Of a stretch of DNA of 64,000 bases, positions 34,387 to 44,726 are shown piece by piece. A model generated the notes under the pieces. The model was not told the origin of the DNA and ran no database searches. It saw only the letters and a program-made list of their open reading frames with translations. The position numbers and the translations under genes are program-made. Position 1 is the stretch's first letter, and each line of letters begins with the position of its first letter. Origin of the DNA: Melampsora larici-populina 98AG31 (taxonomy: Eukaryota > Basidiomycota > Pucciniomycetes > Pucciniales > Melampsoraceae); NCBI RefSeq assembly GCF_000204055.1, contig NW_006768775.1, positions 950,075 through 1,014,074 on the forward strand, in the 5' to 3' direction.

Positions 34387-35858
34387 ATGGTCAAATCTAC
34401 GCCGCAGTTTACCCATCGCCGAAGACCTTTTCTTCCAGAAATCATAACCCACTGTATCGCCGAATTTATCGGCGTGTTTCTCTACGTCCTCCCTGGTGAA
34501 GCGGCAACAGCTGGTGAAGCTTCAAACTGCGATCTATTTGATATTCCATGAGCTTATTTCTTCTGTCCTTTGCATAGGTTTTTTGTTGAGCTCTGCAAGT
34601 AAAACAGCCGGATTGGGAGATTTGTTGAATGTTAGTCATCACATTCTGTACTTCCCAACTGATTTCCTGGCATCATCGAGAATCGCTTTTGCGTCGTCAC
34701 ATTTTGTCTTCAATCTAACAATGACTTCCTTTTGATAGATTGGTATTGCGTATAGGCATGTCGAAATAGGCCATTTTGATCCTCCTAGTCTGACATCAAC
34801 TAACGTTGTCTATCAATTTTTAATCGATGTAGCTGCGGCATTGTTCTTGCCATCACTCTCACGCACGTGTCGGGCCCACATTTGAGCCCTGGCGTTACTA
34901 TTGCGGTAACTGTGAGCCTTAAAAATGAGTTATATTTGCGAGGCTTACTTGGAACTGACGAGACTTGAACACGTGTAGGTTCTGAAGGGATTTCCTCTGT
35001 GGAAAGTGATCCCTTACATCATGTCTCAGATGCTCGGTGCGATTGCCGCAACATTATGTATCTATGGAGTCTATGATCATTCTTTTCGCAAAGTTGAGCA
35101 AGGACTGGTGATGCTCGGTAAAAAAAATCTAGTGATCTCGCCTTCTGGTCCAGGTGGAGTGGGAGCGATCTTACCTGGCGAGTCGCATGACCTCGGACAG
35201 TCAGTACTTTCTTCTCTTCAAATCATGTATGGACAAGTGTTTCTGAGATTCTCTCTTGAAAACATATAGGATTTTCTTTGGCGAATTTCTAATCAGTACC
35301 ATACTTGGCTTGACCATCTTTGGAGCTTTAGATCGGAATAATCCGGTCTTGAGTCCAACCAGTATCCCATATCTGATGTTTGTTACAGAAAGCTTCCTTT
35401 AAAGAGCATTGAAACAAATCTGACTGATTTGGAGTCGTATATCTCCAGCGGCATGGCTTACTTGATTGCTATCATCGGGTTCGCCCCCAACACCGTTGTC
35501 CTCAACACGGCACGAGGATTGGGAGGGTTAGTATAAATCTTTTTTGATTGGCAATTGATTCACTTACTGACAGCCTTTCTCGATCCTTGATCACGATAGA
35601 CAAATCGCCACCAGTATGATCTACGGTGCAGAAGTGTTTGAGAATAAAAGTTTCATAGTGATGGCCACACTTACCAATATTCCAGCGACCTTGGTGAGAG
35701 CCAACTCGATGACTCAATCTTTACTTGGTAAACTGACCCTTTATATATCTATACAGCTAGGAGGTCTTTTATATAAGTGTTTTCTCGAGAATAATGATCC
35801 ACCCACAGAAATTAAATCCACTAATTACGACAACGCGCCATCAACTCGACATGCGTAA
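34387..35858 (+). CDS. Aquaporin/MIP-family channel with non-canonical NPA boxes, 9 exons
   Basis: A major intrinsic protein (water or small neutral solute channel) of 290 aa. Exons are 34387-34513, 34578-34630, 34739-34749, 34833-34911, 34979-35199, 35270-35377, 35449-35526, 35600-35693 and 35757-35858, all GT-AG and in phase. Landmarks are AEFIGVFLYVLPGEAATAG (helix 1), SGPHLSPGVTIAVT (first half-helix, 77-90), GFPLWKVIPYIMSQMLGA, FFGEFLISTILGLTIFGALD, GFAPNTVVLNTARGLGG (second half-helix, 210-226) and MATLTNIPATL (last helix). The first NPA triplet reads SPG (82-84) and the second NTA (219-221); Gly replaces the Asp of NPARD. Exon 3 is only 11 bp. The family is certain; transport specificity is not. 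No stop or frameshift was seen. Confidence 0.93.
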
Positions 35859-36484
35859 TCTGACAATGTCAGCCTGAGGTTCTTGATAACCAAGAACACG
35901 CATCATAACTCCTTTTAAGAATATGATTGTATTTAGTCCTTTTGGTGTTTTCGGATTTCCCACTTTCCTTTTATCGAGTCATTTTATCAGTCACAAGCTT
36001 GTAAATATATGCTGCGCAAACATTCCAGATAAACACTTGAGCATCAAAAAACACACAATGTTATCTCAATAAATCTGCTGGTCATTGTTCATATTTGAAA
36101 GGCTCCTGCCTTAGGAAGATTGATAGCAAGATGTGTCAGCAAAGCTGACTCTTAGGAGCACCTCTCTTGAATACCATCCATACACCCAATGCCAAAATGC
36201 CTTCAAATATATCCCTATGGTGCATGTCACCACAATCTTGAGTGTGACATCTTTTGTGGTTCTCTGATGTCTTACTGGTTTTGACTAGTATCTTTTTCTA
36301 TTAATCACATATTAGTAATGATGTTTTGGTTTATAGAGATCAGGCACTTATACCCATTGAACCTTTTTTCTCTTTTCCTAACCAATTCCATTCCATCAAC
36401 CAAGCAGGTTTGCTCACTTCAGTCACTTTGATTATTAACACTTTTCATTTCTAATTAGACTTGTTCCCTCAGTCTTTTATATAG
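35859..36484. other. No gene seen, 3' flank of the aquaporin gene
   Basis: Presumed 3' UTR and intergenic AT-rich sequence with no further open frame of interest. Confidence 0.4.
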
Positions 36485-36579
36485 CTGTGATTGACTATGA
36501 GCACAAGTGCAACACAAGAGATCTACCTATATAGTTGTGATTGACTATGAGCACAAGTGCAACACAAGAGATCTACCTT
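36485..36579. repeat. Tandem duplication of a ~50 bp unit
   Basis: A unit starting TGTGATTGACTATGAGCACA and ending GAGATCTACCT appears twice back to back (about 36485-36529 and 36535-36579). Confidence 0.8.
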
Positions 36580-36597
36580 GACTGGAACCATGCATCT

Positions 36598-36956
36598 CCA
36601 TGTCCTTGTGGCAGTCACCCAACAACAAGCGCACACAGACTGCCTTTGAGGCACAAAGGCAACTTGCGTGTGCTTGTCGCCAATTGAGCCCCACACAGAC
36701 ATGGTGCATTCCACTATTGAACAACTCAACGACAAAAACTATTCTCAATGGTATCTCAATTTTTACGGTTGGATGCTTGTGCATGATTGAATTGTCTTGG
36801 GTTTAAAAATTCAGAGAAATTAGAATGTTCAGGTTTGGGAATATCAGGATAAGGTGAGGTGATACATTGGACAGATCATGCTCAGACATACAATTGTCAA
36901 TATTGGGACAATATTGAGAATAGTTTTTGTTATTGAGTTGTTCAATAGTGGAATGC
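36598..36956. repeat. Foldback structure with two inverted-repeat pairs
   Basis: GCATTCCACTATTGAACAAC (about 36707-36752) has its reverse complement at about 36909-36955, with a ~45 bp arm. Inside the left part, AACAAGCGCACACAGACTGC (near 36612) pairs with GGCAACTTGCGTGTGCTTGT (near 36659) as a hairpin. The hairpin block reappears in reverse orientation at 38092-38191. Confidence 0.65.
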
Positions 36957-37033
36957 TTGCTTCTGGTCAAGGTAGATCATAGATGACATCTTTATTTGAT
37001 GAAGATTGTAGTTCACCTGGGCTCATAATCAAT

Positions 37034-37425
37034 TAAGGCTCGGACCTGGCCTTGGCCTGACCCATTCGTGGCCTGCCCGAGCTTGGGCTCAGCAGAGATC
37101 GAGCGGGCCCGGGGCTGCCTCGTGTTTTTCCTCAAAACAAAAAAATCAAGGCCTTGTAGCCTATTTGAGGCTCTGACCCGGCCTTGACCCGGCTATGTTT
37201 CCACGCTCACCCATATAGATGAGACAAAGTATCCATTGATAGTTTCAACACCTCTGCTGAGATGTTTTACAAGAAAATTCTGCCACATCATTCATTCTTG
37301 GTGCCCAATTTTGGGCCAAAAAGCCCAAAAAAAGCCCCGAGAGAGGGCTGCTCTTGGGCATTACGGGCTTGGGCCGGGCAGGCCAACAGGCACCCCGGGG
37401 CCTCCGGGCGCGGGCCGGAGCCTTA
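37034..37425. mobile_element. 392 bp GC-rich hAT-type MITE
   Basis: The left end TAAGGCTCGGACCTGGCC and the reverse-complemented right end TAAGGCTCCGGCCC form inverted repeats. TAATCAAT flanks both sides exactly (37026-37033 and 37426-37433), an 8 bp hAT-like TSD. The interior is strongly GC-rich (GGCCCGGGG, CCGGGCGCGGGCCGG) against an AT-rich background, as are the hAT-1 ends. It encodes nothing convincing. Confidence 0.85.
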
Positions 37426-37506
37426 TAATCAATCACAAATGAAGAGGAAGAAAATTGAGCAAGACTCTGCTTTGATTAGCAGTGTCCTTAGAGCATTCCC
37501 GGTCTC

Positions 37507-37645
37507 AGTATAAATGGCCTTGGTACAGTAAATATTACTGTACCAAGGCTCAAAATCACCATTTGTGTCCAAAACATGCACTGGTGCCTAGTGATTTGGT
37601 GAAATTTAGTAAGTAGAGGTCTAGTAAATTTACTGGACCTCTACC
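37507..37645. repeat. Two near-perfect palindromes
   Basis: GCCTTGGTACAGTA pairs with TACTGTACCAAGGC around a five-base AT-rich centre (about 37517-37549). About 70 bp on, AGAGGTC pairs with GACCTCT around TAGTAAATTTACTG (about 37615-37643). They may be arms or ends of a small degraded element. Confidence 0.65.
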
Positions 37646-38091
37646 AAGTTGATATCTACAAAGTAAGAGGCACTCCTCCAAGTTCCCCAGATCACTCTCT
37701 ACTACCCTATCCTTTGATTTTGATCAATTTTGCTCATAATCGACTTTTTCAACTTTCATCATTCAACTATCAAATCAACTTTATTGTCTCATCAATCACC
37801 TAAATCAAATCAAAATTGATTCATGAAATGAAATCATTGAAACAGATCAAACAAATAAGAATGAGAGTGAACAAATGTCAAGAATAGAAAATCAAAAGAT
37901 AAAAAAGGCAAGCCCAAAAACCGGTCTAAATTCATGGTAGTCAATGCTTTCCTCCACATCAGCAAGAAACCCAAGGTTGGCACCAATCAGAGTGGCAAGG
38001 ACTTAAATCAACAAGTCACCAATCATTTCAATGTCAACTACCAATTTGACAGCCAAGATCTTAAATCAGTCAAAACCAAGCACCATTTCCA

Positions 38092-38191
38092 TGGGGTGCT
38101 TGCTTGTCAACAAGCGCACATGAGTTGCCTTTGTGCCTCAAAGGTGGTCTGTGTGCTCTTGTCGTTGGGCACCTACCACAAGGACACATGG
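38092..38191. repeat. Inverted copy of the 36.6 kb hairpin block
   Basis: GTTGCCTTTGTGCCTCAAAG is followed by a CTGTGTGC word and then ACCACAAGGACA. This is the diverged reverse complement of 36597-36690. A dispersed repeat family with internal dyad symmetry is likely. Confidence 0.7.
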
Positions 38192-39488
38192 TGAAGTAAG
38201 TACATTCAATCTTGTTCAATCTTGTTACCATTCCAATTAATCAAACTGAATCAATACATTGTATTTTATGGGTGGGCCTCTTTGAAGATTGCTGCGCTCA
38301 AGCTTTCTGGCATTGTGGCCCATATTGAACAAAATTCTCCCAGTGATAACATGTAGACTGATTGGCCTGACCTTTCCATCAAGATTTACAACAAGGCCAA
38401 CTCCAGAAGTCACTTCAAATATTCCCAGCATCAAGAGTCCTTTCTGCTTCTCCAAAGTGTATTTCTCCATTTGCTCCACCAGGGCCTCTAGTAATTTTAA
38501 TCATCAGCATCCACTCCAGAAACCCAGCCATTGGAAAAGGTACAAGCACATCTTGCTCCTCTACGCCTCCTTGCCTCACAGTATCCAAGAAAACCAAATG
38601 TAAACAGATTCATTTTTAAAGGATGCAAAGGCTGAAGAACTTGCATTAGCGCATCAAGCACATATAATTTGGGCCAATGAATTAGCTGAACGTCTAGTAA
38701 CAGCTATAGAAGTGGGCGCTGATATCAGCAGGGAAATGGCTCAAGCAGATGCTGATCCAAAGCAATCTCGGTCCACGTCAACAAGCTCAAGGTTTTTATA
38801 AGTTCAGAAGACAGTTGTCATACACCTCTGGCCAAAGAAATACTTCAACTCATGCAAAATGGCTTGAAGGAGAAATATCAAAAACCTGTTCCATTAGCTC
38901 CTGCCACTAGTACTATACACTGCCAACATAGGTGTCTTGAGTTGAGAAGCCCAAGGCATAATTGGAGGCAAACCCTCAGACAGACCTTGTCCAAGGTTAT
39001 TATCTGGGGTATTCTTCTGCACTGAGAATTACCTTGGATGAAAACCTTGAAAAGCTTCTGTCCAAGGTTTGGAATCCAAGAATACCTTGGATTTTCAACA
39101 AAGATCAAATTTGTTGTTGATGGGAAGTACCCAAAGGAACGACAGCACCTCCGGTTTCCAAGATACTGTAGTGACATCGTTCAGGGCAGTACCGGGGGAG
39201 AGAAGGGTCCCTGTACGGGGATAACCACTTCTCAAGACACATGGCAGGAAGAAAATGTGAAAATATTTTTCACACCTTCTTCCTCCCTCTCCCACACGTC
39301 TATCCCATAAGCCCAAGATCTCTCACGCCTGCATCTGGAAAGCCTGGCTATCAATCCACACTTTCTCTCTTTAGTTTCTTGTTTTGCACTACACTCATCA
39401 GGAAACCATTTCTTTAAAAAAACAAGATCTATCATAAAAAGAAAAATAAAACCTCATTCAAATTTCAAAGAATTTTTTTCAAGAAAGA

Positions 39489-39884
39489 ATGTCTTCACAA
39501 GCAACAAGGATAGAGAAGAATCTGGAAGCCTTCAACAATCAGTTAAGGCACACTAGTGAGAGATTAGCAGATCGGGCTGGGTCAGCACCACCTCCAGAAA
39601 TAGAACCATCAATTGAATCAACTCCTACCTTGTCGACAACTACGGGTGGTACTAGAGGTAAAGGTCGAAAACGTGGGAAGAAAGGTAGTGCCACGTTGAC
39701 TTGGGCAGCAAAAGCAGCTAGACGGTTGGCTGCGAGTGGGGCCGCCACTGAAGATACCAATGCTTCAGCTTCAGGAACCTCTACAAGTGTCAACATCTCT
39801 GGAAACGTAAATTTGAATGATAAAGAAGTAGAAGATCCTGAGGAAGGGTTAATATCGAGAGATGAAGTTAGCACAGATGCTACT
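39489..39884 (+). CDS. Possible N-terminal exon of an unknown protein
   Basis: An ATG-initiated frame of about 130 codons starting MSSQATRIEKNLEAFNNQLR runs to a possible donor (GTAAGC) near 39885. Composition is helical and polar at first (ERLADRAG), then Thr/Gly/Lys-rich (GGTRGKGRKRGKKG), an Ala-rich helix (WAAKAARRLAA) and an acidic end. This fits a gag-like or DNA-binding mobile-element protein, but there is no recognised domain. Downstream to 40240 another frame (SPQGFHSWLAANGL, then SVEYDLILRDNFLR) could belong to it, but the join is not resolved and a TGA interrupts it. Confidence 0.3.
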
Positions 39885-40188
39885 TGTAAGCTACATTCTA
39901 AAATTGGTTGCTTCTACCTTGAAATCCACTCTAGGGTGATGCCGCAAAGCAATGCCACAACCGTGTTTTGTGTAGCCATCAGATGATGTTGCCTCCTAAG
40001 AGATGTGTCTGGGGGGGTCATAATTGTTGAATTTATGTCCTTTTTGTTTGAAATCGGGAAATAGCGGCGCGCTTGCCCAGCCGCATGAACACCATTACAG
40101 GAGCCAGAGTAAGTTCTCCTCAAGGGTTCCATTCTTGGTTGGCAGCCAACGGCCTCACGTGAAAAGCGAAAGATTCTGTCGAGTATGA

Positions 40189-42275
40189 TCTGATACTCCG
40201 TGACAATTTCCTGAGGTGAGCCTCTAATCACCTCACGTCACTAAACCTGAAGACTAACCTGATACTCCGTGACAATTTCCTGAGGTGAGCCTCTAATCAC
40301 CTCACGTTGTAGAACTCCTACGCAGTGTAGCGTAGGCTGAGCCGGAGAGGGGATGAAGTACCACTGGAGAGAAGGGAAGTACAACAGATGCAGTTAAGCT
40401 GCCCTCAACCTTATAAGAATCTCAAAAGTTCACGCAGAGGAGCACAATTCTAGACAAATCTTTCCTGCTACACACAATCAACACCTGTAATAATGTTATT
40501 TTATCCTTTCTACTGATAAAATCAGTACCAAACCTGGTCCGAAACAGCTCAGACAAGTCTAATGACTGTACTGGGTGGTCACCAAGGTCCTTAAACACTA
40601 AAAGTGTTTAAGCTAGGGTTATAGAAAGTCTAACACAACACTACACAACTAGGTTAATTATGCTTCACAGTCAAATTGCTTTTGAAATACACAACTGAGA
40701 TCTTTGTAAGGATTGAAAAATAATAATGAAAAAAGCTGATAATGATGATGATGATGATAGAAGTTGATTAAACTTCTATAGATAGAGTTGAGATGATTGA
40801 AGTTTATTTGCCAAAAGAATTCCACTAAAAAAAATAAGAACTACCACTAAACTTGAGACACACACAGATACTACTATTTGATTACTATCTTTCCTAGATA
40901 GTTAACACAGACTCTTTCTTTGTTCAGACTTTAAAACTAAGAAATAACACTTTTAAAAGTCTAATACTTTTAAAGGACACTTTGAAATAAACACTTTAAC
41001 ACTTTAAATAAAACGCTAACAAAAAAACTACTCAATAAGCACCCACACACACACACTTGGACAAATTGGACAATTGGACAATTAAAACTCCCCAAATTTC
41101 GCCTCCAGACCCCCTCCTTATATACCTTTCATCTCCCTATTCGCACCATCACACTGTCTAGTAAATTTAGTCTCCTATCCCCCCAATTTACATAAGATTG
41201 ACGCTTTCACACACTACTTTCCTCTCCCGCAACCCCTATTACATATTTCAATTTGTATGTAAGTTCCTTTCTCATGTCACTTCCTATTCTTTCTCTACTC
41301 ATCTGTTTTTTCTCTTTCATTTCGATTTGTCACTTTCATTTGATTCCTTTTAACTTTTCTATTTAATTTAATAATTTGAATTCATTGATTTGATATGTAA
41401 TTTGATCTATTACTAATTAATTTAGTATGTAATTGAATTTGTTTATTAATTTGAATTGACTCCAAATAGATTGCATCATTGTTCTTCTAATGATCTAGCT
41501 AGTCGAGTTGATGTAATAGACTTGTTTAATTAAGTTGATTTTAGTAACTTCTCGGCACTTTCTCTCACTCTAATCGACCAATCTTCCTTTTCCTTTGATT
41601 CAATTTTAAGCTTCTTTTGATGGATCTTTCAATTATGATTTGTAAGTGATTTCGCATCTGTGTTTCTTTCCAGTTTCTCTTGTACTATCTAAGTTGCTTC
41701 AATTTAATTTTGATTTAATTTAATTAATTGTTGCTATCTATTTCTTCTATTTTATTTAATGTTGTCTTTTCTCTTTTGATTATAATATCTTAAGATGTTT
41801 TCTGATTGTGTATCTTGAAATAAAATAAAATAAACTGAAGGAATTGTTGAAACTGAATTGTAATAACCTGATTGTAAATTGATTTGTGTATATTAAAATT
41901 GATCCAAAATGAAAAAAATGAAAAAAACCAAGTTTATAAAAAATGATCTTGAAGATAAAATGTAGAATTGAACTATGATGTCAAAGATGATCTTCAATAA
42001 AAGAAAACTTTGAGTTTCAAAAAGAAAATGAGGTTTTTAGAAAATATGAAAAGTAGACATGTTTTGATTTCCACAACGTCACTAAACCTGAAGACTAACC
42101 TATAAGGTTTCAGGACAGATGAAACAATAAGGAAAAATGAACAACACATAGTTCAGCGTGTTGAATCTTTTCCTCAAGTAGAATTTTGGATATGTATTTC
42201 ACCTGATACTCTGTGACAATTTCCTGAGGTGAGCCTCCAATCACCTTACGTCACTAAACCTGAAGACTAACCTAA
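40189..42275. repeat. ~69 bp tandem repeat, third copy distant, split by element B
   Basis: A unit beginning CTGATACTCCGTGACAATTT and ending near AGACTAACC occurs at about 40189-40257. It occurs again at 40258-40307 joined to 42080-42100 across the inserted element, and in a diverged copy at about 42204-42275. Flanking sequence beginning TATAAGGTTTCAGGACAGAT is likewise duplicated (about 42102 and 42357). This looks like an internally duplicated LTR or flank. Confidence 0.65.
40308..42075 (+). mobile_element. Solo-LTR-like element B, TSD ACGT, relative of element A
   Basis: It starts TGTAGAACTCCTACGC and ends GATTTCCACA, with ACGT at 40304-40307 and 42076-42079. The start matches the 23423-25013 element, including the CCTACGC...GCGTAGG stem-loop and a later AAGCTGCCCTCAA. 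The 1768 bp are very AT-rich in the second half and hold no coding sequence. It is inserted inside the tandem-repeat region just described. Confidence 0.8.
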
Positions 42276-42654
42276 GAGACCAGACAAGACATAAACACAC
42301 ATTCATAAAGAGAAATTAGATAGAAAAGATAGAGATACAATGAACAAAGTCTGACCTATAAGGTTTCAGGACAGATGAAATAATAAGGAAAAATGAACAA
42401 CACGTAGTTCAGTGTGTTGAACTAGCGTTGACATTGGGTAACAAACACAATTAGCAAAATAGAGAAACATAGATAAATAAAACAAGAGTACTGATGTGCT
42501 TACTCTTTTCCTCAAGTAGAATTTCGGATGAGGAAAAGAGGAAAAGCACATTTCGACACTCTGCACTATATAAGATAAAAAGGAATAGGAACTGAACAAT
42601 GGTTTTACTCAATTAGATTGAGTGATTGTGTTTATATTCTTATTTACTAAATTA

Positions 42655-42805
42655 TGTTGTTGAGTGTCGAGGAGGATATTCAAGGACTGGTGAGACTACT
42701 GTCGACATTAAATTGATGTCGAGGGAGGATATTCAAAGACTAGATAAGCTGTTCGTGATACCATTAAATGATGTTGTTGAGTATCGAGTGAGATACTCAA
42801 GAACT
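42655..42805. repeat. Three degenerate ~60 bp units in the copia LTR region
   Basis: Units around GTCGAGGAGGATATTCAAGG, GTCGAGGGAGGATATTCAAA and a shorter ATCGAGTGAGATACTCAAGA recur about every 58-60 bp. They lie inside the probable Ty1/copia LTR. Confidence 0.6.
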
Positions 42806-42881
42806 GATTTCATATTGTTGATATCCTTGAATGAGTTTACACGACATCTGAAACCTAGGCCGTAGAGACACGAGTTGTCTC

Positions 42882-43271
42882 TCAACACACCCCCTGTTTC
42901 AGGTGTCCGTGAAGAATATCTAGCCCCATTTGATCACGACAAAGTTTGAAAGGGCCAGGGTGGAGTGATTTTGTCAACGCATCTGCAAACATATTGTGAT
43001 TGCTGATATGACAAAGTTGGACTATGTTCTTCTCAACTTGCTCACGAATCCAATGGTGTTGGACTTCTATGTGCTTGGTGCGCGCATGGAAAACAGCATT
43101 CTTTGTCAATGCCACAGCACCAGTACTGTCACTGCAGAGGATCGTCGCCGAGGCTTGGGTTATTGAGATGTTATCTAGGAGTCCACGCAGCCAAACTATT
43201 TCTTGCCCGGCTTCTGTGGTTGCCTTATACTCAGCTTCAGTCGACGAGAGAGAAACCGTTGTGGTAATCAA
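42882..43271 (-). pseudogene. Ty1/copia RNase H C-terminal fragment
   Basis: A 129-residue frame ends a copia-type polyprotein. The landmarks are SLSSTEAEYKATTEAGQEI, a STGAVALTKN stretch, RTKHIEVQHHWIREQ and FADALTKSL, all typical of the RNase H domain that degrades the RNA strand during reverse transcription. It is truncated at its N-terminal side near 43272, where sequence turns abruptly AT-rich. Immediately downstream of the stop is a purine-rich tract (AACAGGGGGTG) followed by TGTTGAGAGACAAC, the probable start of the 3' LTR at 42887. Integrase and reverse transcriptase are absent. Confidence 0.85.
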
Positions 43272-44726
43272 AATATGAGACCAATCAAAAAATCAAAAAA
43301 AATCGAATTTTGAATTACATCAATTATATTACATATAGTTTAATATTTACATCATTTTATCATTTAAAAAAACTTAATAAGATAAGTATAAACTATTAAC
43401 AAACAGATTACAAAAAGAAAGAAAGAAAAAAAAAACATAAGAAAAACTCGAAAATAGAGGTACACAGGTTGGAAATGGTTTTCAGGGTAGTAATATTAGG
43501 TTTATGGGTTTAGTAGGGTTAGAATACGAAAGAGGAGCATTGTTTTAGTCAGCAAAAACTTTAATCTTGGTGGTTGATAAGAGAAAAAAGTTATTAACAC
43601 TACACAAAAAATATTGTTTTCCGGGCAGAACACAAAAATGGGTTTGTGTCATGTTGAGATGACGGAAAATGAAATGAATTTTACCACCTAAGTCGGACCC
43701 ACAAAAAAAAGTTGTACTTGAACATACCAACCTCCTCAATTCCAAGTTGCTTCACTCGATGATATTCAACTTCCAACTTGACAAAGTAGCTCAAATTGCC
43801 TTACAAGTACTATTAGCTGCGCTGGAGATGTTGCACTCAGATGCTTTCAAGTGTACATGCTAGCAGTTTAAGTTGTTTTATATTTTTCTTTGAGTCTCAT
43901 AATAAAGGAATCCAATGCACTACGCTCTGCCAGCTCCATGGCGATATGTAAGCGGAGTATGACAATTGGTGATGGTTTACGACAGATCAAAGGAGTTACT
44001 ATCTCCAATTTTAATTACCGCACTTTCAATTTTATTGCCCTTCATGTCCATTAAAGCGCAACAGGTGAGGTGTAAACAACTTGGCCCTGAGGGTAAGATC
44101 GTGGGGATTTTGTGGCCAAGGTCTGCCATCTTCACAATCTGTATAGTCTTCTTGCCCGACAACCGGCATCATCGATTCATCACAAAGATTCCTGTCACGG
44201 GTGTCTTGTCGACCCATTCACAAACAAACACTTACATCGTCAGCACAAACAAAAGTCTCCCAACATTATAAGCAGAAACGTGTCAACTCAGCTATCATTT
44301 GATTAGGGTCCATCAACTCGAACAAGAACCAGCTTTGGCTGGAGTGGTCCCTGCCTGTATTGTTCTCCTCGTCGAGATACATAAGCTGATGACCAGCTGC
44401 TCTGATCAAGTTGGCCGCTTGTGATCGAATAGGTCTGTCTCAATTCTTTTAGCGTTGATTGGATTGACTTCGTGATCTGGCTCAACGTAAATCTTTCTCT
44501 AAAGTTCTCTTCAGTTTCTCTCTTTCTGCTTATCTCTGTTGAATTTATCTGTGTCTGCATTAATCAGTTCGATTGAAGCGCTGAATTAGCGAAACTATAC
44601 TTGATCTGACTTTGTTGAAACTCTTGATTGTAAGTAAGCATTCATCATCTTCAATCCATTTATGTGATTGATGATATTGATATTTATGGAAACACATCCA
44701 CAGGAACAGACCACCTGCTTCTCAAA
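43272..44726. other. No supported gene
   Basis: AT-rich sequence next to the broken copia end. Small overlapping frames on both strands (43966-44560) lack recognisable domains. CACTA occurs near 43600 and 43913 but no matching terminus was found. Confidence 0.4.

Larger units (their letters stand above)
37434..39488. other. No supported gene; hairpins and a short alanine-rich frame
   Basis: A plus frame at about 38618-38800 encodes an Ala/Glu-rich helix-like peptide (ELALAHQAHIIWANELAERL) of unknown origin; it may be a fragment of a mobile-element protein. Remaining frames are short and conflict between strands. Confidence 0.35.
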
